Positions 11,715-26,547 of a DNA stretch of 64,000 bases are shown piece by piece (position 1 is the stretch's first letter; the number at the start of each line of letters is the position of its first letter). This DNA comes from Xiphydria camelus (taxonomy: Eukaryota > Arthropoda > Insecta > Hymenoptera > Xiphydriidae). The position numbers and the translations under genes were made by a program. The stretch covers positions 20,506,977-20,570,976 of the forward strand of contig OY783193.1 in NCBI GenBank assembly GCA_963678675.1, given 5' to 3'. The notes beneath the pieces were generated by a model. It was not told the origin of the DNA. It was given only the letters and a program-made list of their open reading frames with translations, and ran no database searches.

Positions 11715-12045
11715 CAAGCAAAGTCCCATTCGTCAAAATAAATGCTCATGGTGTCAAAATACAGTGTGCTTCAAATGTTTTTTCGACAATTATCATCCAA
11801 AATTATGAACAAAATCTTCGGCAGCCAAAAATTCCAATGACGAAATGTAAGAGTAAAAAAATGCCACGATGTTTCCAACTGTTCTTACAAATATGTAATA
11901 TTGGTTCACCTCAATAAGGAAGAAAATAATGTAAAACTATGAAAAACATTGAAACTATTATTTTATTCGGTAATGTAAACCACTTTTTAATGACAAGAAG
12001 TGATTGCAATGAAATGAAAAAAAGAGTTAATAAAGAAAAACTATA
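11715..12045. repeat. First part of right arm of element E
   Basis: Reverse complement of about 9080-9412. It stops abruptly in AAAGAAAAA, and the arm resumes at 21055 after the 9-kb insertion. Confidence 0.7.
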
Positions 12046-12305
12046 ACTTAAACCAAAAAATGTACGTATCTGAACTTAGCATCATAGTAAGCAGTTATGA
12101 ATATTATGGACTTTTGACCTATTTCAGAACCACTGTGCGATGGTCGGAATTTTGATTAACGATCCTTAGTAATTAGTATCACCGCGATATACAGGGTGTA
12201 ACAGAGTAAGTGTTACAACGTGAAACTGTAGATTCCTTATGAAAGAAGAAAATTGCTTGTTTGCGCAGAAAGAATTTCTCGCCCCCGCGACGGTATTCTT
12301 GACTA

Positions 12306-12692
12306 AATAATATAAAACAGTTTTTATAGAAAAATTGTTAGATGTGAAACATCGAAATTCTTCTTTGTAGAAAGTATGCGATAGGAAGGATCGACCACGC
12401 GTCCGTCGAAAGAACACGTGCGCCAGTGCGCATTTGTATTTATGACTGTGATACTATTAAACGGTACGAACCGTTGTGTCTAATTCAAAAAGCGCATTTA
12501 GTTTACTCTCTCTTAACTCTACCATTGGTACTGTTTAATAGTATCACAGTCATAAATACGAATGCGCACTGGCGCACGTGTTCTTTCGACGGACGCGTGG
12601 TCGATCCTTCCTATCGCATACTTTCTACAAAGAAGAATTTCGATGTTTCACATCTAACAATTTTTCTATAAAAACTGTTTTATATTATATGT
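12306..12692. repeat. Foldback family F, copy
   Basis: A palindrome of about 385 bp centred near 12500. The arms run from AACAGTTTTTATAGAAAAATT through GATGTGAAACATCGAAATTC and TATGCGATAGGAAGGAT to the centre and back. Other copies: 5978-6124 plus 7644-7800, 13386-13690, 22288-22612 and 24731-25202. No gene. Confidence 0.75.
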
Positions 12693-12783
12693 TATTATAC
12701 ACACACGTATTTTTATCTACAACAAAGTATCTTACATCGATGTGGGCCTAAAGTTCATAGATAATAAGGTAATGGCGATTTTT

Positions 12784-12788
12784 ATACA

Positions 12789-12820
<32 letters not shown>
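12784..12820. repeat. (ATAC)n microsatellite
   Basis: About nine tandem copies of a four-base unit. Confidence 0.9.
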
Positions 12821-13385
12821 CGGCATATAGTATTAAAATCCTTTTTACTGTCATATTATTTTCATAATATCGCTAGTCACTTCATCCATTCCAAAAACTA
12901 CGAAAAATAATAGGTATATGTTTTTTCTATGCATGGTGGGAGAAGGAAATTCTTCGAAACCACCGAGCTGGAGCATGAAAATTGGCGCCGGGAGAGTACG
13001 CAGATTCAGCGCCGTTCGGTTGGTGTTATCCCCGAAGAAGTACACGTGCACCGCAATAGTCGAATTTATTGCGGGTCTGTACTTTATCCGAGGAGAGCAT
13101 AAAAGGCAGAGGGTTTCTGTTGCCTCCCGCGAGGCTCCTGAAATCTGAGCACGCGGTCGAGGCCCTTCGCTTGCGACCCGGCGCCTATCACTCTCGCTAG
13201 ACTAAGTTACTATCTATTTAGCCGGTCAAATAGACTGAAATTTCTCTGGCAGTAAATTTTTATCGTGTATCCACTGCAATCTAGCTAGATTTATTTTTCT
13301 CAACCGAGATTCTAGACTAACTCTCGCTAGATTGTTCTCAATGCTGTGTCCACTTGAGTAAATCTAGCTGAAAACGAAAGAACAC

Positions 13386-13690
13386 GTTCGCCAGTGCGCA
13401 TTTGTATTTATAATTGTGATACTATTAAACGGTACAAACCGTTGTGTCTAATTCAAAAAGCGCATTTAGTTTACTCTCTCTTAACTCTGCCATCAGTCGC
13501 TGTTCCGTCTCGCGATAAACGGAATTCGACACAACGGTTCGTACCGTTTAATGGTATCACAGTCATAAATACAAATGCGCACGGGCGCACGTATTCTTTC
13601 AACGGATGCGTGGTCCATCCTTCCTATCGCATACTTTCTACAAAGAAGAATTTCGATGTTTCACATCTAACAATTTTCCTATACAAACGG
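13386..13690. repeat. Foldback family F, copy with a longer stem centre
   Basis: Matches 22288-22612 in reverse complement and carries the ACGGTACAAACCGTTGTGTC / GACACAACGGTTCGTACCGT pair near its centre. Confidence 0.7.
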
Positions 13691-14358
13691 TATTTAAATG
13701 TTATTTTTAAACGTGCTAACCAATGATCAATCAATCCTCATGCTTTCATTAATGAGGGTAAATACTGCTTCGTACACCGATACAGTGAGCGTGTAGTAGT
13801 AAGTGGTTAAGCTAGGGCTCGGTGAAAGGGGACCATCGAGTCGTGGCGGAGAGAGCCGATGCGTCCCGAGTTAGGCCAGGCGAACGTTGGGACGCAGTTC
13901 AGTGAGGAGACGCAGGGTGACCGTTGCCTCTATATCTATATATAGAATAGATATAGATATAGAGGCAATGTTCAACGTTCGCCTTGCTTTAGCGTATTTA
14001 GCCACTCCAGTAGGCCTATTCTGTAACTTGTAACGACAACCGTCGTTATCGTTAGCCTATCGACGTTCGTCGCTTGCGCTACCGACACCTTAACGAATGG
14101 TGCATTCTGTAACTGGGCGTAGCGGCACCTAAACGATACACAACGAGTTTTCGACGTCGTTACAGTAACGACGCTACTCTATTTGACATAACTTTTTTTG
14201 ACCAATCAAATTGCTCAATTTTTAGTGATGATTTTAGGAATACTTGTATAACATAACCTACTAAAATTATTTTTCCGGTGATACGTGGTAACAGTTCTGT
14301 GAGTGATTCGTTTGGTTTTTGTGAGTTTGTTTAAATTTATTTAATTAAGGAAGGAGAC

Positions 14359-16554
<2,196 letters not shown>

Positions 16555-16597
16555 ATGAAAATACTGGAAGAGATAATTTTAATACCTTTCCATATAT

Positions 16598-18524
16598 TGT
16601 AACGTTGCACTTCGTGCACGTTACAATGTGGCCGATTCCCTAACGTCGCTTCGCTGATCCCGCCATCCCCAGGATAGCATTTAGTATAAGAAATTTTAGC
16701 GCGTTAGAAACTTTTGTAATAGTAGGGGCGACATAGCGGAATACCGTAGCGAGATCAGTAATTCGACCTAAAAGACGCTGGAGCTGGAGGACCAAGGGGC
16801 TGCAACGAGCGCCAGATACCGTGCGGCGAAATGCACACGACTTCCCTGCCAGGCGCAGGACTGGGACTTGCAACCGAGCAGCGTACCCGGCGAGGAACGT
16901 ACCCTGTTTAGACAGGCACCCCGCTTCTTCGGCACGGATGGACCGCTTGGAGGCTAGGATTCACCTCGAGATTCTCCGCGTGATCCCACAGGGGAATGTT
17001 CCGGAGGAATCTCCAGAAGCTAGCCTCGTATCGGGATCCTCCGCGTGATCCCGCAGGGGAATGTTCCGGAGGGATTCATAAGCCGTCATCCGTGAGGGGA
17101 CAGTTCCGAAGCCACGATTGAATCCAGCGAGCTGCGCGCGCATCCGCGCCAACCAGGAAGGAACTAGTTTCCTTCGATTGACGATCGACGGAGCGGGCGC
17201 GCAGCGGAAACTAGAGCGTCGCGCATGCAAATCGATGGGGGACATCGATCACCAATTAAAATCGCGGAAAGGGTCTACTAGGAGTGGGGACAGGCCCTCG
17301 CCGCCTAGCGAGCCGCAGCGATCACTGGACTCTTCCTATCTCGTGCGGACCAGCGAAGCGACCTGACGTGCCCATCACCACAGCAGCAGCAGATCTTCCG
17401 TTCCGGTAAGCCGGCTCCTTTGTTCGCGACACGTGGCCGATACTATAGTAGAGATTTAGATTTCCTTTGCCCTCGACGGGCCTACCGTTTCGTTCCGTGA
17501 GTGCGGGTGACGGACCCGTGGCGTTCTTAGAGTTTTCTTCTCGTAATATCTTGTGTCGCGCGTTAATAGTAATCATTTATCGTTTAGCGATTCAGTTCGC
17601 AGTTGTAATATCAGGGGATGCTCGGGAAATTCGGTAGCACGAGGCGACCGAATTCCCTGAGACGAGTTTAGCCCGCGTTATCGTCGGCAGGATAGTGCGC
17701 GTCGGTAGTGCGGTAATACCGTTTTCGTTTCGTTCCGTGCGCTATCGAGCGCGTTATCGATTAATAGAAAAGAGTGCCCTTAGTGCGGCAAAATATAGCA
17801 TAAAATAGCTCGTGCGCTCGACTCTCTGTTCTCCGCTCAGGGCGGTTGATTGTCCCTCGCGAATTTGTCGCGGCTATCGTTCCTACCTCTCTCGCGAATT
17901 TTTCGCGGCTACCGTTCCTATCTCTCCCGCGAATTTCTCCGGCTAACGTTCCTCTTCCCTCGCGAATTTGTCGCGGCTACCGTTCCTATCTCTCCCGCGA
18001 ATCTCTCCGGCTAACGTTCCTATTCCCTAGCGAATTTCTCGCGGCTATCGTTCCTATCTCTCCCACGAATTTCTCCGGCCAACGTTCCTCTTCCCTCGCG
18101 AATTTGTCGCGGCTACCGTTCCTACCTCTCCCGCGAATTATTGTCGGTTATTCTGCTTGTTAGTTTCGCGATAAGGACTGTTTTGAAGCCCGACCTTGCC
18201 GTAGCCGTTAGGCTCTTAGACTAACCAGTAGTGTATAAGAAGATCTCCAATAAAGCTTAGTGTTATTTTCTTGTTATGAATCGCCTCAAATTCGTTTCTT
18301 TGTCTTGAGACCCCGCCCCTCTCCTTCGCCGATACGGGGCTGAGCTAGCGGAGTTCCGTTTCCGGTTCACGTGATCTGACTGTTATCGATCTCGACTTTC
18401 TTTGGTGTTTCGGAACACCTGGCGCCCAACATTTCATTATCTCAATACCTTGTCCGAGCGGGGCCAGTCAGAGAGCGTGCCGAAGTGTGCGACTACCCGG
18501 GTAGCGCCGAGTAGCGTCGTTACA
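16598..18524 (+). mobile_element. LTR-type retroelement fragment or solo LTR
   Basis: GC-richer than its surroundings. Starts TGTAACG and ends CGTTACA, with ATAT runs on both sides. A polyadenylation signal AATAAA is at 18249. The stretch ending CGGAACA at 18417 is followed by CC and TGGCGCCCAAC (18420-18430), which looks like a tRNA primer-binding site, so 16598-18417 may be a 5' LTR with about 105 bp of leader. The first 30 bases also form a hairpin around TTGCACTTCGTGCA. No gag-pol is present. Exact ends and class are uncertain. Confidence 0.5.
17850..18140. repeat. Tandem repeat, about 36-bp unit
   Basis: About eight imperfect units containing CGCGAATTTsTCsCGGCTA and CGTTCCTATCTCTCCC. 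They alternate between TTGTCGCGGC and TTCTCCGGC versions, suggesting a two-unit higher-order period. Lies inside the LTR-like insertion. Confidence 0.8.
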
Positions 18525-18689
18525 ATATATATAAGTACAAATACAATTATCTTCAATTATGAATATTAACAATTTGTAACAATTTCCGATGGAAGTACTA
18601 ACATAAGTCTATATACATATATCTCGTTTTGATATTTTTAAATGAAATTTAATTATTTCAACTCACTCTTTGATAGAGACGAGAGGATA

Positions 18690-19981
18690 TTAATTATGTT
18701 CCCAGGCGCATGGGAAATTTGCGAAGCGTTCTCGCATTACTTGTTGCTGGATACGTTCGGCAACAGCCCGAGGTCCTCTAGCATGTCTATCTACATTTGC
18801 GTTTGCATTCAGATCAGGTTGCTCTGCTCCCATATCTTCTTCGTAAACTTCTTGTTGAGGTAATCGGTAATGAAGTCTCATGTTGTGTAAAATACAACAG
18901 GCATTTACTATTTTGCCAGCAACACCAGGATCATACATCAAAATTCTCTGGTGACTGAGACATCTCCAGGTTCCTTTTAAAACTCCAAAAAATCGTTCCA
19001 CTATACTTCTAGCTTTGCACAGTTGCTCATTATACTGAAATTGCCTACTCCATTCCGGGTAATGCGGTAATGGAGTTAAAAGCCACGGTTCCAGTGGATA
19101 ACCTGCATCACCTTAAAATATGTTTAGGTAAGATATATTACGAGTGGCATATGCCAATTATCATGAAAGTAGAATATTAGGAAGCAATACCTATTAACCA
19201 TGTCCTTCGCTCTCCACGGTTGTAATGGAATTCCATCGCTCGATGAATTGGTGAAGCAGACCAAATATAAGCATCGTTTCTCGCTCCAGGATATCGTGCA
19301 TTGATGTTTAGTATTTTTAACGATGGATCGACTATCTGTAAACCCATATACGAAATTTTTACTTTACTTTATTAAGTGCTCCTATACGTGAACGCATTTA
19401 TGATTCTATATACTTACAGCCTGAACATTCAAGGAATGGTTCCCATGATGATTAACGTACGCTTCTTCATGAGTAGATGGTGCCAGAATATGAACATATG
19501 TACAATCAATTGCTCCAATGGCTCCTTCGAAAGGCTGAGCTGCCTCTGCAAATTTATTGCGGGCTAATTGTCGCTCACCGGGAGTCATGGGAAATCTAAT
19601 CCATCTTCGTAAGAGGTATTGGTTCAAAAGATTCGTCACTCTATTGACACATCGACTTGCAGATGGCTGGCTCACTACTAAGGAGAAGTGCGCCCCTACT
19701 GGTTTTTGATAACTCCCATGCGCATAGAAGTTGATCGCTACTAAAACTTGTGCTTCTGGAGATAGACCTTGAATACGATTTCTTTGCAGATATGGACGTA
19801 ATACATTTACTATATCCATAACGAGCTGAGGACTGAGTCGAAAGTGATTTAGGAACTCATCATGAGGCATCTCAAAAGGATTTTGCTCATCTCGTAATCG
19901 CCGCATTTCTATTCGTCTTTCCAACATACGTGCCTGTTCTTCCAACACAAACAATTCCCACTCCAAAAATTGCTCTGCCAT
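18690..19981 (-). CDS. PIF/Harbinger (HARBI1-type) DDE transposase, three exons
   Basis: The nuclease that cuts and inserts the element. Exons on the reverse strand: 19981-19418, 19335-19191 and 19111-18690, with GT-AG introns of 82 and 79 bp and matching phases. Product 376 aa. The start ATG at 19981 gives MAEQFLEWEL and an arginine-rich helix. The DDE_Tnp_4-type triad is intact: D159 in GAIDCTYVH, D209 in GARNDAY and E275 in RSIVERFFGVLKG. A helix-turn-helix-like region precedes it (residues about 65-115, SPEAQVLVAINF and SQPSASRC). The C-terminus ends CAWEHN. No stops or frameshifts, so the gene looks recently active. The Myb-like partner converges on it from the left. Confidence 0.92.
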
Positions 19982-20043
19982 TCTCCTGTGTTGACATAAT
20001 AAGATGATAAATATTTATAACGCAAATTCACAAGTTAATATGC

Positions 20044-20740
20044 ATATCGATGGTGTCAATACAATACCTCGTATCTCCATGCCCAGATAGAAAAGTTCCC
20101 CCAGAATTGCGGTACAATGCCACGGTAGAAATATCAGGTTCTACCGACACGACGTGCTTCGACAAGGTCTGCATCAACTTTGGCGGTATATTGGCGGCAC
20201 TGCACTAATCCTGTGACACACTTTTCTATCTGGGTTGGGTGGAGAATAATTTTACTGGAATTAAAAAAAACTGTATAAAACCTTATCTACTGTTGTTTTC
20301 AAAGTTTATGTTACTTTTCCGATTAATGGGCATTTTTTCTACATATTTTCAAAAGTTTTCTTAATAAATAATAAACCTATTTGTTTTTAATGGAGATAAG
20401 TGGTTTTGCACAATAATAATTGTCAAACTGAGGAGATACATACTTTAATAAATAAACATGAAATAATATAATAGACATTATTTTACGTAAAGAAACTGAA
20501 AGAATATAATGATAATGAATGAAAAACTTACCAAGTTTAACACTTCACAGCCTATCCGTCACTATTTTGTTGGCGATACGAGGTATTGGATTTGTTTTTC
20601 ACAGATATAGCAGTTGTTCATTGAGTTATTGTCATTGTGGCGTATAACCTATCGATTCATTACATATGTTTCAACCAAAGGCAACAGAAACCTTGATTTT
20701 TTCAAAAAGTGGAGATACGAGGTATTGACACCATCGATAT
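20044..20740. mobile_element. TIR element nested in Harbinger 3' region
   Basis: Ends ATATCGATGGTGTCAATAC and its complement, extended by ACCTCGTATCTCC within both ends. It lies between the transposase start and the Harbinger right end. No target duplication is clear. Another copy of ATACGAGGTATTGG occurs internally near 20577. Confidence 0.6.
20082..20234. mobile_element. Small MITE, CCCAGATAGAAAA ends
   Basis: 153 bp with perfect 13-bp terminal repeats CCCAGATAGAAAA / TTTTCTATCTGGG. Its body (GCTTCGACAAGGTCTG, CACTGCACTAATCCTGTG) is the unit that recurs in the tandem array at 39679-40595 and at 40760-41110. Confidence 0.7.
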
Positions 20741-21054
20741 ACGGTTAGGTATACATCGAAACAAATCACAACACTACTGACGCTAACAATTATCGTTATA
20801 TCCTATCGAGGGGTCCGGGACCCCTCGATAACATAACGACGCGTATCGTCGCTTGTCGATATCCTAACGACGCTTTTAACGACATCTATCGCTATGAGAA
20901 AGATACAGAATAGCGTTTGTCGCTACGATGTCGCTAATGCTAACGACAACCGTCGTTACGGGTCGTAACGACTTACAGAATAGGCCTACAGCGACGTTTC
21001 ACGAGCAGCCGGTCTCACCCCCGAAGCGCGGCATAAGATGTTTCACATCAAAAA

Positions 21055-22127
21055 GAAAAAAACAACAAGATTTGAACCCACGACATCGAGACTCCCAGCC
21101 CGGCAACTTGACCGTTGCGCTATCGAAGCATTGGTGATGTAATGTACGCCAATTCCAGACACTTGGAACGCGCGCGCGACACGATTTTCAAAAATTTGTT
21201 TCTCAAAGCACTGTTCAATGAAATTGAATCAATTTCGTTGATCAACCAAAAGTAGAACCGTTTACCTAGGAGGCGCTGGAAATACGCTAATGGAAATAAG
21301 ATAATGCATACTGTCTGGGCTACTAGGTTGGCAAGGTATTCATGGTCGGGATGCTACGAAACCCCTGCAAGGTCCGGAAGGCCGAGAGCATCCCTCAGTC
21401 TCACTGACACTCGCAGCCAACTGCAGCAGCGCGCGCACACAAACGTCAGGGCGACGTGAGTGAGAGCGGTGCGACACTATATATGTTTGCCACAGTTTGC
21501 GTAGTCAGTGGTGATCATCGCATAAATCTCCTTCCTTTTCAATTTAGCATATCTTGCAAACCAGGCGAGATACGTTGAATTGCTATTTATCTTTTTCTTC
21601 AGAAATAATCCAAAATAAACGATGGTATAATTAAAAATTTTTTTAATTGCAAATTTCTATGTAAATTCAAGCATTTAAAACTTTAAAAATCAATCATGTG
21701 TAAACAACAATGAAAAAATCAAAATTTGGTTTCGTTAGGAAAAATGATGATTTTTCTAAACGGGTTACAAAAAAAAATTGCAAAAATCTTAATTTTTGGA
21801 TTTGTTATGAATATTTGAACATTTCAACTCATCTGGAGGTCCTAGCTTCTTAGGCGTTGAAGATAGGATAAAAAGTGTAATAGCTTTTTTGTAGATAATT
21901 TTATTATCTACAACTTATGTCTTAACTATTTTTCAATATGTCACGTAGTTTTTAAAATATTAGCGAAGAATCGATTTTTTCAACAATAAATAATTTTTTA
22001 CAGCCGTACCCGGTTGTTGATTTTTCTTTTAATATGTTCCCTCGATTAATAACACCAAAACACACCTTTTCCCAAGTTTTCGCCCGTATGTCTCAATTTT
22101 CGATTTAAACGGAAATTTTACTGGACT
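21055..22127. repeat. Second part of right arm of element E
   Basis: Reverse complement of 8027-9075, ending CTGGACTA. Contains the tRNA-like module at 21066-21130. Confidence 0.75.
21066..21130 (-). promoter_or_regulatory. tRNA-like Pol III module
   Basis: Reverse-strand B box GGTTCAAATCT (21069-21079) and A box TAGCGCAACGG (21112-21122), the same pair as at 9008. Confidence 0.45.
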
Positions 22128-22287
22128 ACTCACTGAACTGTGTCCCAACGTTCGCCGAGCCCTAGCTTAACCACTTACTACTACACACTCACTGTCTCGG
22201 TGTACGAAGCAGTATTTACCCTCATTAATGAAAGCATGAGGATTGATTGATCATTGGTTAGCACGTTTAAAAATAACATTTAAATAC

Positions 22288-22612
22288 CGTTTGTATAGGA
22301 AAATTGTTAGATGTGAAACATCGAAATTCTTCTTTGTAGAAAGTATGCGATAGGAAGGATGGACCACGCATCCGTTGAAAAATACGTGCGCCCCAGTGCG
22401 CATTTGTATTTATGACTGTGATACCATTAAACGGTACGAACCGTTGTGTCGAATTCCGTTTATCGCGAGACGGAACAGCGACTGATGGCAGAGTTAAGAG
22501 AGAGTAAACTAAATGCGCTTTTTGAATTAGACACAACGGTTTGTACCGTTTAATAGTATCACAATTATAAATACAAATGCGCACTGGCGAACGTGTTCTT
22601 TCGTTTTCAGCT
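22288..22612. repeat. Foldback family F, copy
   Basis: Near-identical to 13386-13690 in reverse complement. Provides the uninterrupted sequence against which the TTAA insertion at 6125-7643 is defined. Confidence 0.7.
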
Positions 22613-22725
22613 AGATTTACTCAAGTGGACACAGCATTGAGAACAATCTAGCGAGAGTTAGTCTAGAATCTCGGTTGAGAAAAATAAATGTAGCTAGATT
22701 GCAGTGGATACACGATAAAAATTTA

Positions 22726-24332
22726 AGGTACGTACAAACCGGGCAACAAAGTGTTGGCAACATGTTGGCAACACGTCGATATCGGTGTTGGCAACATGTT
22801 GGCAACTCGTCGGTGGATACTCGTCGACAGCGTAGCAGTACAGACCAGCCAACAAATGTTGCAACATGTTGGCAACACGTTCATCCCCACGTGTCTCCTG
22901 TCGACTAGCAACAGCGGGCGGCATGACATCAAAGAGAATGGTCGCCTGTTGCTGGTATCCGTGTTTCCCATTTCAAATGGGAAAAGTTGACAACATCCTC
23001 GCAACATCCACGCAAAAGGGACGGAATTTCAGAAAGTCGATTCATACCTCTTTTAATACTTTTAATAGCACATCGATCATAAATAACTCTCCGACTATAA
23101 TATAATTTTTATTGGATTCCTCGCCTGCTCAGCTACTCCCGCCGTCGCCGCCGCTACGCAAATTTCTTGACAGGATCGTCGCCGCGGCGACGGTAAATTT
23201 TCCGACCCACGCACGAAAGTGGTTAATCGCGTCATCGGCACGGCATGTCAAAATACTGACTGGATCAAATCCTTTCCTTCTCCTTTTTTATTATTATATA
23301 TTATTATATAAAATAGTTTTTTAATAAATGCGTGGATAAAACCGTGTCGCCGAAAACCCCGGCGACCTTGGGACCCGATGCGCGGAGCCAGGTACTTACC
23401 CCCCGGGGGTTGGGGAGCAAAGCTAGTACATACAAATAAATATACTACCGCCCACTTGACACGGCCCGGCAGGGACCACATGTGGCAGGGACCGTCGCGG
23501 ACGGGGTTCAACGCTTCGGATCCTTTCCGTCAAACGACGGGACAGTCATAAAGACTAGAGTCTGTTTTCCGTCGTACACCCTTTCCGGAAAAGGTTAATT
23601 AACGGACGAATCGAAATAAGCCGTTTCCCGCAATATCTATTCTAATAAACAATTTTCCGTCTTTGCGCGACGGACTACGCGCCAAATTAATCTTGCGTGG
23701 TGGGTTTAGGATAAATAAAATTATACCAATTGGTAAGGGAAGACAAACAATGCATTAACTTTATTTGCGAGCTGTTCCGGTCGCTCGCAGGTTTTCAAAC
23801 TAACTGGTCGCTCTTCGACCCTGTGGTAATGAGGAACTTTCCCGGATCTAATTTATGGCTTTAACGGCCCGAGGAGTGTCGAATTTCTCCCTCACGCCGG
23901 TCTACGGACGAAATGCGAAGAGCATTTGAGCGAATATACGACAGACAATTTATTAATAATTTACTAATCCATAGTGGTCACACGGGGTCCAGTGGACCCC
24001 ATGCTAATAAAATATACATTTTTCTCATGAAAACAGTTTTTTCACTTTATTTTATACGTTCAAAACCGACCTATTTGATTGTACGAGTTTCATGAAAATT
24101 AATATCTTGAAACTGTAAAATAAATATACTTTTGTCACACACAAAGCTCGTTGTAATACTGTATCCAGATACGAGTTGATGTTGGCAACATCTATGTTGC
24201 CAACTTGTTCCGCCTGTTGCCAACCTGTTGCCAACGTGTTGCCAACATGTTACCAACATATGTTGCCAACATGTTACCAACATATGTTGCCAACATGTTG
24301 CCAACACTTTGTTGGCCGGTTTGTACGTACCT
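22726..24332. mobile_element. 1.6-kb element with TTGGCAAC subterminal arrays, TTA duplication
   Basis: Ends AGGTACGTACAAACC and its complement. TTA flanks both ends (22723-22725, 24333-24335), and the paralogues at 7935-7945 and 13250-13262 (reverse strand) read through without insertion. Five copies of TTGGCAAC lie in the first 160 bp, and about eight TTGGCAAC/GTTGCCAA plus two variants in the last 155 bp. The interior, including a GC-rich stretch at 23110-23240, has no recognisable gene. The TTA duplication suggests PIF/Harbinger mobilisation, by inference. Confidence 0.8.
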
Positions 24333-24730
24333 TTACTGCCAGAGAAATTTCAGTCTAGTTGACCGGCTAAATAGATTGTAACTCAGTCTAGCGAGAGTGA
24401 TAGGCGCCGGGTCGCAAGCGAAGGGCCTCGACCGCGTGCTCAGATTTCAGGAGCCTCGCGGAAGGCAACAGAAACCCTCTGCCTTTTATGCTCTCCTCGG
24501 ACAAAGTGCAGACCCGCAATAAATTCGACTATTGCGGTGCACGTGTACTTCTTCGGGGATAGCACCAACCGAACGGCGCTGAATCTGCGTACTCTCCCGG
24601 CGCCAATTTACATGCTCCAGCTCGGTGGTTTCGAAGAATTTCCTTCTCCCACCATGCATAGAAACAAGTATTGATCATTGTCAAATGAAGTGAATACAAT
24701 TGAAAGAAAACCAAAAATAGAGATATAAAT

Positions 24731-25202
24731 AATAGTATATACAAATAATACGAGTGTGTATAATAACATATAATATAAAACAGTTTTTATAGAAAAATTG
24801 TTAGATGTGAAACATCGAAATTCTTCTTTGTAGAAAGTATGCGATAGGTAGGATGGACCACGCGTCCGTCGAAAGAACACGTGCGCCAGTGCGCATTTGT
24901 ATTTATGACTGTGATACTATTAAGCAGTACTTACCGATGACAGAGTTAAGAGAGAGTAAACTAAATGCGCTTTTTGAATAAGACACAACGGTTCTCTCGT
25001 ACCGTTTAATAGTACCACAGTCATAAATACAAATGCGCACTGGCGCACGTGTTCTTTCGACGGACGCGTGGTCCATCCTTCCTATCGCATACTTTCTACA
25101 AAGAAGAATTTCGATGTTTCACATCTAACAATTTTTCTATAAAAACTGTTTTATATTATATGTTATTATACACACACGTATTATTTGTATATACTATTAT
25201 TT
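24731..25202. repeat. Foldback family F, longest copy
   Basis: The palindrome extends beyond the usual F ends into ACATATAATATAAAACAG and AATAGTATATACAAATAAT on both sides, giving arms of about 235 bp with the centre near 24966. Confidence 0.75.
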
Positions 25203-25840
25203 TTTGAAGACCAGATTTTTTTTCTTATAATCTTCACTTCATCAGAACGTCGGTGTACTACTTCGCCACACGAACGACCCAAACGGACCTGCGGTGCAGT
25301 GGACACCGCAAGTAGAATTTTTCTGCAGCGGCACCGCTCGGCGGTGAAACAACGTCGCCGTCCCGTGTAAACTGCTCCATTGGAGCCAATGTACTTCTGA
25401 GACGTGCGTATTTTTACGCAGTGTTACTGCACGTCAAAATAGGCTCGTGTGCACCGGGGCTAAAAAGAACGCTCCGTATAGTACAGGCAACGAAGACCAA
25501 AAAGGGCCAAATAGCGGAAAAAATTTATGTAAAAGCGAATTTTGGCATAGTTGTAGGTGAAGGTTTCAGTAACAATATACTAAAAGTACTGATGGGTGGG
25601 AGTTGTGCTAAGGGAGGGGGGGGGGTCTCTAAAGGTCCCCTTTTTCAGTTTTTCGTTAATAACTCGAAAACTGCTGCCTCTAGCGAAAAAAAGTTAAATA
25701 ATAAATTAATCTATATAAAATTCTCTACAAAAAAGGTCTTATACACTTTTTCGCTAGGATCAATACTTCAGGAGATATGGAGGGGGAAATATGGAAAATT
25801 AAAAAAAAAATCTGTTTTACTGTTAAAAATCAAGGTTTAA

Positions 25841-26547
25841 TGATAAATTAACGTTGCTCAGACCACGTTTTAATGACTCTAGCGCATATAAGTGTAGTCA
25901 TGTAATATATCGACGTTGTCAAGTTAAAACCTGCTATGTGAAGAACCTGCTATATGCCGCGCTTGGCAGTTTTTAACTAGGAATAACTCTCTCTTTGATT
26001 CATGTAACATTCCTTCAAAAGTAATCCTAAATGATAATCCTAATTACCTTCTGGGGGGTCGTCCGGTAATCATATTCCAGGAAAGGCGCGGGACCGAATT
26101 ATAATGACCTAGGTTCATAATACTTCATATAGCATATTCTCCACACAGCAGATTTTAACTTGACAATTACGATATAACGGAAGAATTGTGTGCGGAGGGG
26201 ACCACAATAATATGCGTCGTTGAAGCCTGTTCCGATAAACGGTAGTTGGAATTTTGAATATTCATTTATACCGCTTAGGATACCAATCGTGATAACGATC
26301 GCAAATACCTCGCAACCCTAGGGTTAATCTTTCGATCGGTGACGCAGGTTTATTTCGGCGAATATAGGTCGTTAATACCTCGGTTCCGCGCATTTTCCGG
26401 AATGTGATTACCGGACGACACACCGAAAGGTAATTACCGGATTGCTCGTAATGAGTGTCATAGTCCGTTCCACCGCCACTCCTCCTTCAGTCAATCAAGG
26501 TACATAGCGTCGTCCATGCAATCCCTTCCATCGACCAATGCCGCTAA
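25841..26547. other. Upstream region of the zinc-protein gene
   Basis: No gene. Contains scattered inverted pieces such as TCCGGTAATCA...TGATTACCGGACGAC and TACTTCATATAGCA. TGTTCCGATAAACG at 26228 also starts the LTR-like insertion at 44006. Confidence 0.5.

Larger units (their letters stand above)
12046..14010. repeat. 'B' repeat block (left part of the 9-kb insert)
   Basis: Reverse-orientation copy of the blocks seen at 5690-8026 and 22128-25478. It holds two foldback F copies (12306-12692, 13386-13690), an (ATAC)n tract, and a CCAGCTCGGTGGTTTCGAAG-type segment shared with 24600-24660 in the other orientation. Reading frames such as 12918-13148 recur with changes and look non-functional. 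With 20989-21054 it forms one element, split by Harbinger. Confidence 0.55.
22128..25478. repeat. 'B' repeat block, third copy (interrupted)
   Basis: Forward copy of the block seen reversed at 12700-13870, carrying foldback F at 22288-22612 and, after the insertion at 22726-24332, the segment up to CACCATGCATAGAAACAAG near 24668. Its end, AAGAACGCTCC, is where the 25479-30699 element inserted; the block continues at 30700. Apart from nested elements it has no recognisable gene. Confidence 0.55.

Noticed and set aside
17846..18163. 105-aa open frame
   Set aside because: Follows the 36-bp tandem repeat; repetitive composition, no start context, inside an LTR-like insertion.
25421..25840. 139-aa open frame at the left arm of the zinc-protein element
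   Set aside because: It lies in terminal arm sequence, depends on a poly-G run and is not kept open in the other arm.
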